64,000 nucleotides of DNA from an uncultured Lachnospiraceae bacterium (GCA_910579225.1 CAJTTI010000011.1:1-64000); one strand, 5' to 3'. Positions 34,321 to 43,675 are shown, counted from the first letter of the stretch. The notes: generated by a model from the letters alone, not told the origin. Numbers and translations: made by a program.

Positions 34321-35538
34321 TCACTCCCACTCTGACTTTGTGCCACAGATCACACTGTACAGACAATCTGCAATCTGCCGGTATCCGGCGGTTCCCGGAT
34401 GAACCGCATTGTTCGGAACTTCTACCGTCCGGTCTGAATGAGGATTGACCGGCTCCGACTCTGTATCAAAATTATTCGCACTGTCATGGCAGATCCCCGC
34501 AGGTACAAAGTACAACTGTTCTTCGTCTTTCAGATTTTCTTCCAGGTAAATCATCAGGTTAAAGACCTTTCGGTCTTCTTCATATTTATATCGATCCCCG
34601 TAAAGTGCATACCCGTCCTTGTTGCTCCAGGAACCAATTCCATCCTGGTTCGCAGGATACAACGTATGCACCAGATAAACAGGGACCCCCGGATCCTGCT
34701 CGTGGATATTTTTTACAATTTTCACAATATTCCTGCCGTTTTCCACCGGATCTGTGTCAAGACCGTTGGTTCCCAGAAATATTTCCACTGCATCCGGATC
34801 AAATCCTGTTGTTTCCTTATAATATCCCCAGTCAAAGCTGCCTGTTTCTTCATTATAAAACGGATGCACTTCTTCCACCGGTTCATCCTGTGTATAACCA
34901 GTTGAAGACAGATAGTCTGCTGCCGAAAATCCCCGTCTGGCTTCCATCAGAGAACCGCCGGCCCCTCTGGTCCCCATATAGATAATATGACCATCCGTCA
35001 ATTCATTCAATCTCTCATAAGTCGCCGTCTCGCAGGACAAACTGTCTCCCAGAGTCAGCAGGGAAAAGCTTTCCTCAACAGAAGGAACAATCTTAAGCTC
35101 TGTGGAAGTCTTCGCCACCTGGGTGCCATTGTCATCAAAAATGGTGAAAATCAGCGGATAGCTTCCGATCAGCTCTTCCGTACCAGTGACCGAGAACTTC
35201 CTCTGCATGTTTTTCCCCACCGCACAAGTCCATTTTACATGGTAATCATCAATCCGCATGCCAAGGGAAGAGATCTGACTGTTGTACAATTCCAGCGTCA
35301 CTCCCGACGCAACATAGATTTTCTCCGGCAGAAAAAGCTGCACACCTGTGTACAATCCCTCTTTATTCTGAACCACGCCCTTGGCTTCCAGTTCTCTTTC
35401 CAGCACTTTCACTTCATACTCTCTGGCTGTCTCATGAATTACCAGCACAAAGCCAAGAAAGATACAGCATACCGTCAACAAAAGAATGGTACTTCTGTAT
35501 GCATTTCTTATGACCTTTTCACGTTCAATTCTCTTCAT
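34321..35538 (-). CDS. SGNH/GDSL hydrolase with membrane anchor
   Basis: 405 residues: N-terminal membrane helix (about 14-34), a beta-rich extracellular region (about 60-150), then an SGNH hydrolase domain. Block I is TLGDSLS near 163 with the catalytic Ser, block III IFLGTNG near 245 with the Asn, and block V the late HPGTAGY near 388 with the Asp/His-type HPG. The family deacetylates or deacylates surface sugars. In this locus it likely edits acyl substituents of the exported glycopolymer. Confidence 0.85.
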   Translation of the reverse strand: MKRIEREKVIRNAYRSTILLLTVCCIFLGFVLVIHETAREYEVKVLERELEAKGVVQNKEGLYTGVQLFLPEKIYVASGVTLELYNSQISSLGMRIDDYHVKWTCAVGKNMQRKFSVTGTEELIGSYPLIFTIFDDNGTQVAKTSTELKIVPSVEESFSLLTLGDSLSCETATYERLNELTDGHIIYMGTRGAGGSLMEARRGFSAADYLSSTGYTQDEPVEEVHPFYNEETGSFDWGYYKETTGFDPDAVEIFLGTNGLDTDPVENGRNIVKIVKNIHEQDPGVPVYLVHTLYPANQDGIGSWSNKDGYALYGDRYKYEEDRKVFNLMIYLEENLKDEEQLYFVPAGICHDSANNFDTESEPVNPHSDRTVEVPNNAVHPGTAGYRQIADCLYSVICGTKSEWE

Positions 35539-35579
35539 GACTCTCCTCTAAACGGATCTGCCTGCTTATGCAGACGTCT

Positions 35580-37472
35580 CTAAAAACGCAGGGTGAAGTC
35601 CGAATAATCCAGTGAAAAATTCGGATTATAATAAGGATCACCGGCATCCAGTTCTGCTTTCCATCTCTCCCGGAAATGTGCACATTCACTCTCATAGCGC
35701 CGGAGCTTCTCCCCCTCTTCCATACCTCTGGTTTTTGATTCATAATGGTACAGCTCTGCAAAGGGAGTGAAAATATTCAGGTACCCCTTTTCCCGGATCT
35801 TCAGGCAGAAATCCACATCATTCAGAGATATGGTGAACGTCTCATCCAGTCCTCCCACCTCGTCGTAGATCCTGCGCTTTACCAGCAGACACGCTGCCGT
35901 CACCGCCGTAATATCCTGAGCATAGCACAGCCGTCCCATATAGCCAAGATGCTCTTTCGGCATCTTATAGTGTGTATGCCCTGCAGAACGGTGCGCCCCC
36001 AGGCCAATAACCACCCCGGCATGCTGAATCGTGCCGTCTCCATAATAGAGTTTCGCTCCCACGGCACCCACATCCCGGCGCTGGCCGTACATCAGCATCT
36101 GCTCCATCCAGTCCGGTGTGATCACCTCTGTATCATTGTTCAGGAACAAAAGATAGTCTCCTCCTGCAAACGTTGCACCATAATTGTTGATCTTAGAATA
36201 GTTAAACTCTCCTTCGTATGTGACCACCCGGATTCTGGAGTTTTGCTTCAGTTCTTCATAATATGCGAATATATCCGACTCCTGGCTGTTGTTCTCAATG
36301 ACAAGGATCTCATAATTGTCCCAGGTGGATTTTTTCAAAATCGAACCGATGCAGCGTTTCAGATCAGACACATGATCCTTGTTGGGAATCAGGATACTGA
36401 TAAGCGGAGTCCCTTTGATAGGATATTTCACCTGGAAGATCGTTGGAAACGCCCTGGTGCTCTCCACTTCCACCTCAATTCCATAATAATCTCTCATATG
36501 ATCATGCACTGCCCGTTTTGCTGCGTCGATGGCGTAAGTCTTGGCATTGATATCTGCTGCCACGGAAGCAGGATGGGACCGCCAGTAGTAGAGGATTTTT
36601 GGTATATGACATACCCTTTCCGCCACCTCCGTAAGTCGTAAAATCATGTCGTGATCCTGACTTCCGTCATATTCTGGCCGAAACATTCCGGTCTTCTCAA
36701 GAAGCGCCGCATCAAAAACTGAAAAATGACAGATGTAATTATTGGCACGCAGATTATCTGGAGAGTAATCCGGCTTAAAGTGCAGCACGATCAGATCATC
36801 CAGGTTCGGCGATGTAAATGTAGCCTCATCCGTATAGACATAATCCGCCCCCTTTTCACAGATCACTTTCATACATTCATACAAAAGACTGGGATGCAAC
36901 ACATCATCATGATCGAAAAGTCCAATGAAATCACCGGTCGCCATAGAAAAACATACGTTTGTATTTCCGGATATCCCAAGATTCTTCTCAATCTTCTGAT
37001 AGCTAATCCGGTTGTCTTCTTTCTGATACTGGGCGCAGATCTCACCCACTTTCCCATTTGCTCCGTCGCTTCCATCTGCAAGACAAAGCTCCCAGTTTTT
37101 GTAAGTCTGATTCCGGACTGAATCAATCATTTCTCTGAGGAAGCGCTCCGGCGTGTTGTAGAGGGGCACTAAAATACTGATTTTAAGTTCTCTTGGAAAT
37201 ACCGTTTCTTCTTCTGTTCTCCGCCTGGCTTCATCCGGAAAACTTCTGGTGCCAAAATCCACGCGTTTTACCGCTTCTCCACGCTTCTGTTTCCAGCGCC
37301 TGTACATACCTTTCAGGCCTCCGTAATGAATATAGGCATTCCGGATGCGCAGAAAAAAATGAACGACAACACGCAGCGGCTTGCTGGCTTTCCAGTACCA
37401 GGTACCACGTACTTTGTCAAAACGTTTATCTCTGTGAGCCGGCAGATCTGCCGGTGCATGTTCTTTGCTCAT
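35580..37472 (-). CDS. Two-domain GT2 glycosyltransferase
   Basis: 630 residues with two intact GT-A domains. Domain 1 (about 95-325): ISILVPLYNT, LFDHDD, YDGSQDHDMILR. Domain 2 (about 340-590): ISILIPNKDH, LLFLNNDTEVI, and the base motif ISLNDVDFCLKIREKG. The basic N-terminal 90 residues may bind membrane or lipid-linked acceptor. It is a paralogue of the protein at 27443-29209 and lies directly downstream of the methyltransferase/kinase-like gene, so it is a candidate polymerising transferase with two linkage specificities. Confidence 0.9.
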   Translation of the reverse strand: MSKEHAPADLPAHRDKRFDKVRGTWYWKASKPLRVVVHFFLRIRNAYIHYGGLKGMYRRWKQKRGEAVKRVDFGTRSFPDEARRRTEEETVFPRELKISILVPLYNTPERFLREMIDSVRNQTYKNWELCLADGSDGANGKVGEICAQYQKEDNRISYQKIEKNLGISGNTNVCFSMATGDFIGLFDHDDVLHPSLLYECMKVICEKGADYVYTDEATFTSPNLDDLIVLHFKPDYSPDNLRANNYICHFSVFDAALLEKTGMFRPEYDGSQDHDMILRLTEVAERVCHIPKILYYWRSHPASVAADINAKTYAIDAAKRAVHDHMRDYYGIEVEVESTRAFPTIFQVKYPIKGTPLISILIPNKDHVSDLKRCIGSILKKSTWDNYEILVIENNSQESDIFAYYEELKQNSRIRVVTYEGEFNYSKINNYGATFAGGDYLLFLNNDTEVITPDWMEQMLMYGQRRDVGAVGAKLYYGDGTIQHAGVVIGLGAHRSAGHTHYKMPKEHLGYMGRLCYAQDITAVTAACLLVKRRIYDEVGGLDETFTISLNDVDFCLKIREKGYLNIFTPFAELYHYESKTRGMEEGEKLRRYESECAHFRERWKAELDAGDPYYNPNFSLDYSDFTLRF

Positions 37473-37484
37473 GTTATAGTCCTT

Positions 37485-39713
37485 CTATCTCGTAAATACT
37501 TTTTTTATCTTTTTCAACCACTGAAAAGGTCTGCTGCCATAAAGTCTCTCGGCACTTCTTACACGATTCAGCAGATTCATACAGGCATAGGCTGTATCCG
37601 GATATAACTCCTCAATTGTCAGTTCTGCATAGATACGGCTGGTTCCGGGAACCACCTCCGGAATCGTAATCTGCGGATCCGTTGTTGTATACAGAATTCC
37701 CTGTTCCTCCAGTTCCCTCCCATTATGAACATAAGAGAGCGGATAAGATCCCCCAAGCTCTCCAAGCAGACGTCTGACCTTCACAAGGCAGGCCGTCTCC
37801 GCCGGATCCAGCCGAAGCGCACGCGTTCCTTCCGAGAGAAGCAGTTCCAGGCGGATCATTCCCTGCTTGTCAGGCTCTGTGATAATCCAACGACTCTGTG
37901 ATTCTGCATAACCGTTTCCTGTATCTTCATAGACCTGAATTCGATTCTTCCGGTCAGTCTTCATCATCTCACCCAGAGTCAGCGTGCGCCCTGCAGTCTC
38001 CAGATACCGGCCGCCCATGGTTACTGTTCCTTCCAGAAGCCAGAGCTGGAAATGATGCTCCATCCCGGCAAAGCACTTTTCCTCCTCTGATGTAATGCCT
38101 GCCTGAGCCATCAGCCCCAGAGGCTTCAATTCTTCCCGGCTGTTCAGATACAGGGACAGGGCTCTCCACAGAAGATATTCCACCGGCACCTGTACAGAGA
38201 ACGTCCACTCGTAGTCGATAATCCAGAGTCCTTCCTCCGTTTCCATCAGATTTCCAAAGATCCAGTCCAGATTATTGACAGGCGCTCCTTCATATGCTTT
38301 AGGAAAAGAAGGATTGCCGAACATCTCTGAAAAGACCCTGCTCTTCTCAAAAGGCTTCAGTTCCGGTCTCAGCGTATCCCTGAGCAAAGTGCCAAAACCC
38401 AGCAGCTCCGCCGCAAGCCCTCCATAATCTCGCTTTGCACGCAGCTCGTCCAGGCGCTCCTCGAACGTCCTTCCCTTCAAATACTCAAAACATGCCCTAT
38501 TGTCTCTCAGTTCACACCGATTAGCACTAATATGATTCTTTTTATACCATCTGTCAAGTATTTCTTCCCAATTCTTCATACTCCGGACATGATCTTCTGC
38601 TGCTTCCGACAGCGGAATTTTGCGAACTTCAAAGCCGTCCGCTTTTTTTACAATATCCGTACGAATCATAAAACGTTCCGCCCGGTCGTTGGAATATTTC
38701 ACATAGACAGTTTGTTCTTCTTCCCCGGGCCCTGTAATGCACAGAAACGCATTGGCAAACTCCGGAAACCTGCCCTCTTCAATCAGCTGATCGTAAACCT
38801 TTTCCTCATCGAACAGAAGCAGCCTCTCTCCTTCAAAATTCCTGAGGTTCTGGTTCAGTTCTCCCTTCTTCGGAAGCCACAAGTCAGAATAAACTGCTGT
38901 CGGAAACCATCTCTCCGGATAAGGATAATAAAATACTGCGTCTTTCTGACCGCAGTCCTCCAAAATCTGCTCCAGCTCTCTTCTGGAGCAACCACACCCG
39001 TTTCCTTCCAGGCTGTCAAAATATCTGCCTGTATGGGGGGCCATGGCCCCGGCCCAGTATTTCAGCCCAAACCGATTATCACATGCCAGCACCAAATGTC
39101 CTCCCGGCTTCAGACAGGCCAGAAGCTGCCTGACGGCCTCTGCTCTTACATTCTCCCCTGTAAAATACCTCTCTGCTTCCGCCAGAAGTCCCGGCGCCAC
39201 AATCCAGTCAAATCGAACATTTATTCCGCCGTGTGCGCTGATACTTTCTTCAGACAACATATTTGTCCCCAAACCGGCTCCACTCATAATATATTGCATA
39301 TTTTTCCACGGATTTCCGCTGTAGACCGCCAAATTCTCTGCTTCCTGATATCGTTTTGCCAGGATCCGGCTGCGACTGATACTTTCCTCCAGGCAGTATA
39401 CATATTTTGCCTTTTTCAAAAACCCGCCAGTCAGCTGACCACTATCCGCACCAAACTCCAGAACCACATCCTCTGCCCCAATCGGAAGCCATTCTGTCAG
39501 ATTTCTCCGGAGATGAGACAGGTGATACAGGACCTCCCAGGAATTCTCCTGCCCTCTGCGGCTGTCATATCCCGATTCCAACAGTTCCAGGATCTTCTGG
39601 TCCTCCGGCCTTGTCTCTTCCATCAGTTCCGGATCCTTTTCATATATCCGGACCTGAACCTTCCCGTATGTCTCTGTAAAGGCTCCCCTGTCTGCCACTT
39701 TTCTAACATCCAT
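37485..39713 (-). CDS. Bifunctional SAM methyltransferase / kinase-like protein, WbdD-like architecture
   Basis: 742 residues. The N-terminal class I methyltransferase domain (about 50-280) has the SAM motif VLEFGADSGQL near 88 and a LLACLKPGGHLVLACDN block near 195. The middle (about 290-560) looks like an aminoglycoside/LPS-kinase fold: N-lobe strand with EVRKIPLSEAAEDH, catalytic-loop-like NNLDWIFGN near 485 and metal-loop-like WIIDYEW near 500. A beta-rich segment and a C-terminal basic amphipathic helix (PFQWLKKIKKVF) end the chain. It is encoded between Wzt with a cargo domain and GT2 enzymes. In E. coli O9a the analogous WbdD caps the chain with methyl-phosphate for recognition by Wzt. 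No long coiled coil is visible. Confidence 0.75.
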   Translation of the reverse strand: MDVRKVADRGAFTETYGKVQVRIYEKDPELMEETRPEDQKILELLESGYDSRRGQENSWEVLYHLSHLRRNLTEWLPIGAEDVVLEFGADSGQLTGGFLKKAKYVYCLEESISRSRILAKRYQEAENLAVYSGNPWKNMQYIMSGAGLGTNMLSEESISAHGGINVRFDWIVAPGLLAEAERYFTGENVRAEAVRQLLACLKPGGHLVLACDNRFGLKYWAGAMAPHTGRYFDSLEGNGCGCSRRELEQILEDCGQKDAVFYYPYPERWFPTAVYSDLWLPKKGELNQNLRNFEGERLLLFDEEKVYDQLIEEGRFPEFANAFLCITGPGEEEQTVYVKYSNDRAERFMIRTDIVKKADGFEVRKIPLSEAAEDHVRSMKNWEEILDRWYKKNHISANRCELRDNRACFEYLKGRTFEERLDELRAKRDYGGLAAELLGFGTLLRDTLRPELKPFEKSRVFSEMFGNPSFPKAYEGAPVNNLDWIFGNLMETEEGLWIIDYEWTFSVQVPVEYLLWRALSLYLNSREELKPLGLMAQAGITSEEEKCFAGMEHHFQLWLLEGTVTMGGRYLETAGRTLTLGEMMKTDRKNRIQVYEDTGNGYAESQSRWIITEPDKQGMIRLELLLSEGTRALRLDPAETACLVKVRRLLGELGGSYPLSYVHNGRELEEQGILYTTTDPQITIPEVVPGTSRIYAELTIEELYPDTAYACMNLLNRVRSAERLYGSRPFQWLKKIKKVFTR

Positions 39714-39717
39714 CCGA

Positions 39718-40998
39718 CTATCCCTTTTCCACTGTGATTACCGTATTCATATCATAAAATCCAACTGTATCCTTATCGGACAATACCGTCATTCCCACCA
39801 GATCGTACAGCCGGTGATACACTCTAAATTCGTCTCCCACATAACCGGTACACCCAAGAGAAATCAAATACTCCCCGCCCTGCAGGTCAATCTGCTGGGC
39901 ATATGTCACAATTCTTGTCTCGCCCGCTTCCACAATTCCGGTCTCCACCCGTTCAAACATGGTATTGGTTCCGGTGATATCCGTCCCCTGCTTGTTGCGA
40001 ATTGTGATCGTAAAGATTGGGTTCTTCACCTGACTGTGAAAATAAAGCTTCGCTTTCACCTGGCAGGCAGAACCTTTCTCAATAATACTGGAAAACTGTC
40101 CGTATTGGTCAATAATACAAAAATCCACAATCTCCGCCTGCTTTTCTCCATAGTCCAGTATTGTCGGATTAACTTCAAAATGGTCTTTCCATGCCTTGCC
40201 TTCTGCCGTATGGCGATCAATCCCGCTTTTCCCGCATCTGTCTTCCAGCGTTTCTTCATCCAGCTGATGAACCAGCAGTTTCTTGTACATGTTTACCATG
40301 TCCTTCGGCGATCCCTCTGCCAACTTTACGCCTTTATTCAGAAGAATGACCCGGTCGCAGTATTTGGCGATGCTGGTCAGGTCATGACTGACAAAGAGAA
40401 TGGTTTTGCCCATCTTTTTAAACTCTTCAAATTTATGATAGCATTTCGCCTGAAAAAACACATCCCCCACCGATAAAGCTTCATCCACAATCAAAATCTC
40501 CGGGTCAATATTAATCGCCACAGCAAAAGCCAGCCGCACAAACATGCCGCTGGAATACGTTTTCACAGGCTGATGGATAAACTCGCCGATATCCGCAAAA
40601 TCCAGGATATCCTGAAGCCTGTCCTGAATCTCTTCCTCGGAAAATCCCAGCATGGTACCGTTCAGGTACACATTTTCCAGTCCTGTATACTCCATATGAA
40701 ATCCGGCTCCCAGCTCCAAAAGCGCCGAGATCCGCCCATTGATTTTCATATCGCCACTGGTGGCCGAGAGAACACCTGTGATAATCTTTAAAATCGTCGA
40801 TTTGCCGGACCCATTAACTCCGATGATCCCTACCGTCTCTCCCTGACCGATGGTCATACTGACATCTTTCAGGGCATAGTGCTCACTGTAGCACTTCTTC
40901 CGTGTCAAACCAAGAGAATCCTTCAGGCGATCCCGGTTTCGATGATATAATTTATAAACTTTTGTAATATGCTCCAGTCTGATCGCTTCACTCTCCAT
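39718..40998 (-). CDS. wzt: Polysaccharide ABC exporter ATPase with C-terminal cargo-binding domain
   Basis: 426 residues. The N-terminal ATPase domain has Walker A GVNGSGKST near 62, signature TYSSGMFVRLAFA near 150, Walker B ILIVDEALSVGD near 175 and switch His in FVSHD. Beyond residue 255 is an extra beta-sandwich domain of about 160 residues, as in Wzt of O8/O9a systems, where it binds the modified chain terminus before export. Short Wzt/TagH-type proteins lack it, so its presence next to a methyltransferase/kinase is meaningful. The ATG at 40998 follows AGAGG; a GTG two codons upstream is less likely. Confidence 0.92.
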   Translation of the reverse strand: MESEAIRLEHITKVYKLYHRNRDRLKDSLGLTRKKCYSEHYALKDVSMTIGQGETVGIIGVNGSGKSTILKIITGVLSATSGDMKINGRISALLELGAGFHMEYTGLENVYLNGTMLGFSEEEIQDRLQDILDFADIGEFIHQPVKTYSSGMFVRLAFAVAINIDPEILIVDEALSVGDVFFQAKCYHKFEEFKKMGKTILFVSHDLTSIAKYCDRVILLNKGVKLAEGSPKDMVNMYKKLLVHQLDEETLEDRCGKSGIDRHTAEGKAWKDHFEVNPTILDYGEKQAEIVDFCIIDQYGQFSSIIEKGSACQVKAKLYFHSQVKNPIFTITIRNKQGTDITGTNTMFERVETGIVEAGETRIVTYAQQIDLQGGEYLISLGCTGYVGDEFRVYHRLYDLVGMTVLSDKDTVGFYDMNTVITVEKG

Positions 40999-41019
40999 AG
41001 ACACCTCTTAAAATATATT

Positions 41020-41168
41020 TTCCGCTCCCGCTCGTTTCCCCGCAGTGCCAGCTCTACTCTGCTTCGCTTCGTCTCGCTGTCGGGCTCTCGCCCTATGGGT
41101 TCGGACACTCACAGATGCTTCCGTGCACACACGGCGCATCTGTTCTTGTCCGCTCCCGCACTGCTCAT
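41020..41168 (-). repeat. Structured intergenic element between wzm and wzt
   Basis: About 150 bases with several helices: an outer stem GCAGTGC/GCACTGC (41042-41048 with 41158-41164); a strong composite hairpin (41102-41152) made of CGGACA/TGTCCG, ACAGATGC/GCATCTGT and CCGTG/CACGG; and a GGGC-tetraloop-GCCC hairpin at 41082-41093 that reads GAGA, a GNRA loop, on the minus strand. It is bordered by direct repeats of TCCGCTCCCGC and ends just before the wzt ribosome site. It differs in sequence from the 100-bp repeats but is placed in the same way. Confidence 0.7.
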
Positions 41169-41170
41169 AG

Positions 41171-41986
41171 CTATAACACATCTGCGAAGTGGATTTTTAG
41201 TTTTTGGAAGATGTGGCTTCCGATGAACCACATCAGGATAGTCACTGTCCAGAAATAAACATTCATCCATCCAAGTTCTGCGATGGTACCCGTCTTAAAC
41301 AGAGCCGCACGATAACCATAGACGATATAGCACAGGGGATTCAGCTTTAATATGATCAGGATCGGATATTTTGCCAGCAGATCTTCCAGCGACCACATGA
41401 TCGGCGTCATCCAGATTCCCACCTGCAAAAAGATGTTGATAATCTGACTCAGATCCCGGAAAAATACGACCAGTGCACTGGTCATCATACATACCCCGGT
41501 GACAAATATCATCAGACTCAGACTGAAATAAACCACCATCAATGTATGAAGTCCCGGATAATACCCGTACAGCGCAAACAAAAGCAGCATAAACAATATA
41601 AAAAAAACATGAATAAACAATGCCGCAATCGTCTTCACCAATGGCAGGATATTGATGTTAAACACTACTTTTTTCACCAGATAGTGATACTCCAACAGCG
41701 CATTGGTCCCATTACTTAAACTTTCTGAAAAATAAAACCAAGGCACAATACCACTAACCAGCCACAGTACGAATGGTACTTTGATCCCCTGCTTCAGTTC
41801 TGCCGTCGCATTGTTAAGTCCAATCTGAAAGACGAACCAGTACACCAGCACAATGACAACCGGCTGGACCATGGCCCAGACCATGCCGAAATAAGAGCCC
41901 GCATAACGAGTCTTAAAATCATTTTTGGAAAGCTTCCAGATCAGTTTTCTGTTCTTCCAGAAATCCAGAAACATATGGTCCGTCAT
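41171..41986 (-). CDS. wzm: Polysaccharide ABC exporter permease
   Basis: 271-residue ABC-2 type permease with about six membrane helices, the channel through which lipid-linked polysaccharide crosses the membrane. The N-terminal NDFKTRYAGSYFGMVWAMVQP block is cut here to its key part, KTRYAGSYFG near residue 22; a conserved RDLSQI motif lies near 175. The ATG at 41986 has AAGGAGG six bases upstream. It pairs with Wzt, from which it is separated by a 150-base structured element. Downstream of rfbC by 11 bases. Confidence 0.92.
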   Translation of the reverse strand: MTDHMFLDFWKNRKLIWKLSKNDFKTRYAGSYFGMVWAMVQPVVIVLVYWFVFQIGLNNATAELKQGIKVPFVLWLVSGIVPWFYFSESLSNGTNALLEYHYLVKKVVFNINILPLVKTIAALFIHVFFILFMLLLFALYGYYPGLHTLMVVYFSLSLMIFVTGVCMMTSALVVFFRDLSQIINIFLQVGIWMTPIMWSLEDLLAKYPILIILKLNPLCYIVYGYRAALFKTGTIAELGWMNVYFWTVTILMWFIGSHIFQKLKIHFADVL

Positions 41987-41997
41987 AACAGTCCTCC

Positions 41998-42549
41998 TTA
42001 TTTTTTCAGTTCGCGGATACCGCCCCATTTCTGATCTTTCTCAGAGATCGTAAGTTCCATCCCTTCTGGTATGGGCCAGTCCACTCCGATCTCCGGATCG
42101 TTCCATGCCAGTCCCCCCTCATCATTGGGATGGTAGAAATCTGTACATTTATAGGCAAACTCTGCATAGTCCGACAACACCAGAAAACCATGGGCAAAAT
42201 TTTTCGGAATAAAAAACTGTTTTTTATTCTGTGCAGACAGAATTACCCCATACCACTGTCCGTAAGTCTCTGAGCCCGGGCGCAGATCCACTGCCACATC
42301 GAATACTTCTCCATTGATCACCCGCACCAGCTTGTCCTGGGGATAATGAATCTGAAAATGCAGACCACGCAGCACTCCCTTTTTTGACGCCGACTGATTG
42401 TCCTGAACAAACTCCATATCAATCCCAGCTGCCGCATAATCTTTATAATGATAGGTTTCCATAAAATACCCTCGCTCATCCCCGAACACAGACGGCGTTA
42501 TGACTTTCAACCCTTCAATCCCGCAGGTTTCCACTGTAATCTTACCCAT
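41998..42549 (-). CDS. rfbC: dTDP-4-dehydrorhamnose 3,5-epimerase
   Basis: 183-residue RmlC cupin that epimerises dTDP-4-keto-6-deoxyglucose to the L-rhamno form. Landmarks are DERGYFMETYH near 25, GVLRGLHFQ with the catalytic His near 62, the KLVRVINGEVFDVAVDLR strand pair and FAHGFLVLSD near 125 with the conserved Tyr in the following YKCTD. Together with RmlA it supplies dTDP-L-rhamnose; RmlB and RmlD are not in the window. The stop lies within the ribosome site of wzm. Confidence 0.96.
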   Translation of the reverse strand: MGKITVETCGIEGLKVITPSVFGDERGYFMETYHYKDYAAAGIDMEFVQDNQSASKKGVLRGLHFQIHYPQDKLVRVINGEVFDVAVDLRPGSETYGQWYGVILSAQNKKQFFIPKNFAHGFLVLSDYAEFAYKCTDFYHPNDEGGLAWNDPEIGVDWPIPEGMELTISEKDQKWGGIRELKK

Positions 42550-42579
42550 AATCTGCTTCCTCTTTTCTCCTTTTGTCTT

Positions 42580-43449
42580 TTATAATCCATCGGCCACATC
42601 CACCAGATACTGTCCATATGCCGTCTTCATCAGTGGCTCTGCCAGCTTCAAAAGCTGTTCTCTGTCAATAAATTTCCTTCGGAATGCGATCTCTTCAATA
42701 CATGAAATATAAAGCCCCTGCCGTTTCTGAAATGCCGCCACAAAATCTGCCGCATCCAGAAGCGCGTCATGATTTCCCGTATCCAGCCAGGCAAACCCGC
42801 GACCAAGCGTCTCCACTCGCAGAGTCCCCCGCCTCAGATACTCGTTATTGATGCTGGTAATCTCAATCTCTCCCCGCGGAGACGGTTTCACATTTCTCGC
42901 AATCTCCACTACATCATTGTCATAAAAATACAGACCCGGCACTGCATAGTTGGATTTGGGGTTCTCCGGCTTCTCTTCTATGGAGACAGCCATACCGTTT
43001 TCATCAAATTCCACTACGCCGTATTCTCTTGGATCACGCACATAGTAACCGAAGATGGTCGCCCCGCTTTCGTGGGAGACCACCCGTTTCAATACCTGGG
43101 AAAAACTCTGCCCATAGAAAATATTATCGCCGAGGATCAGCGCCACACTGTCTTTTCCAATAAAATCTGCACCAATGATAAAAGCATCTGCCAGCCCTCT
43201 CGGCTGCTCCTGTACTTCATACGCAAACCGCATCCCCAATTGACTTCCGTCTCCAAGAAGCTCCCTGAACACAGGAAGATCTCTCGGTGTGGAGATGATC
43301 AGCACTTCCCGGATGCCTGCCAGCATCAAAATCGACAAAGGATAATAGATCATCGGCTTGTCATAAACCGGCATAATTTGTTTGGATACTGCTTTTGTCA
43401 GTGGGTATAGCCTTGTTCCGGAGCCGCCCGCCAGTATAATTCCCTTCAT
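42580..43449 (-). CDS. rfbA: Glucose-1-phosphate thymidylyltransferase
   Basis: 289-residue RmlA that joins glucose-1-phosphate and dTTP to form dTDP-glucose, the first step of dTDP-L-rhamnose synthesis. It begins with the nucleotide-binding GIILAGGSGTRLYPLT, has the catalytic Asp in ILGDNIFYG near 108 and the FAWLDTGNHDALLDA block near 222. The AGGAGA ribosome site, 11 bases before the ATG, is the last part of the tandem hairpin repeat upstream. Confidence 0.97.
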   Translation of the reverse strand: MKGIILAGGSGTRLYPLTKAVSKQIMPVYDKPMIYYPLSILMLAGIREVLIISTPRDLPVFRELLGDGSQLGMRFAYEVQEQPRGLADAFIIGADFIGKDSVALILGDNIFYGQSFSQVLKRVVSHESGATIFGYYVRDPREYGVVEFDENGMAVSIEEKPENPKSNYAVPGLYFYDNDVVEIARNVKPSPRGEIEITSINNEYLRRGTLRVETLGRGFAWLDTGNHDALLDAADFVAAFQKRQGLYISCIEEIAFRRKFIDREQLLKLAEPLMKTAYGQYLVDVADGL

Positions 43450-43471
43450 TTTTTCTAAGTTCTCCTATTAA

Positions 43472-43675
43472 AGTTCCGCTTCTGCCCTTCCTCGCCCCGC
43501 GTGGGAGATGCTTTTTGGGCCACTTCATGTCCCAAAATCCATCTGGCGCTCGGGCGGGCCTCCGCTGTTTTTTAGTTCCGCTTCTGCCCTTCCTCGCCCC
43601 GCGTGGGAGATGCTTTTTGGGCCACTTCATGTCCCAAAATCCATCTGGCGCTCGGGCGGGCCTCCGCTGTTTTAT
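43472..43675 (-). repeat. Structured hairpin repeat, locus 2: two near-identical 102-bp tandem copies
   Basis: Copies are at about 43472-43573 and 43574-43675. Minus-strand units run from AACAGCGGAGGCCCGCCC to GGGCAGAAGCGGAACT. The apical hairpin has TTTTGGG / CCCAAAA arms around CAT-GAA-GTG, with a U.G pair that exists only in the minus-strand RNA. The final part, GCGGAACTTTAATAGGAGAA, carries the rfbA ribosome site and is identical to the end of locus 3. The element follows the stop of the beta-propeller gene at once. Confidence 0.87.

Noticed and set aside
37485..39713. DNA methyltransferase of a restriction-modification system
   Set aside because: The SAM domain lacks the NPPY/DPPY target-base motif, is fused to a kinase-like region and is embedded in polysaccharide genes.
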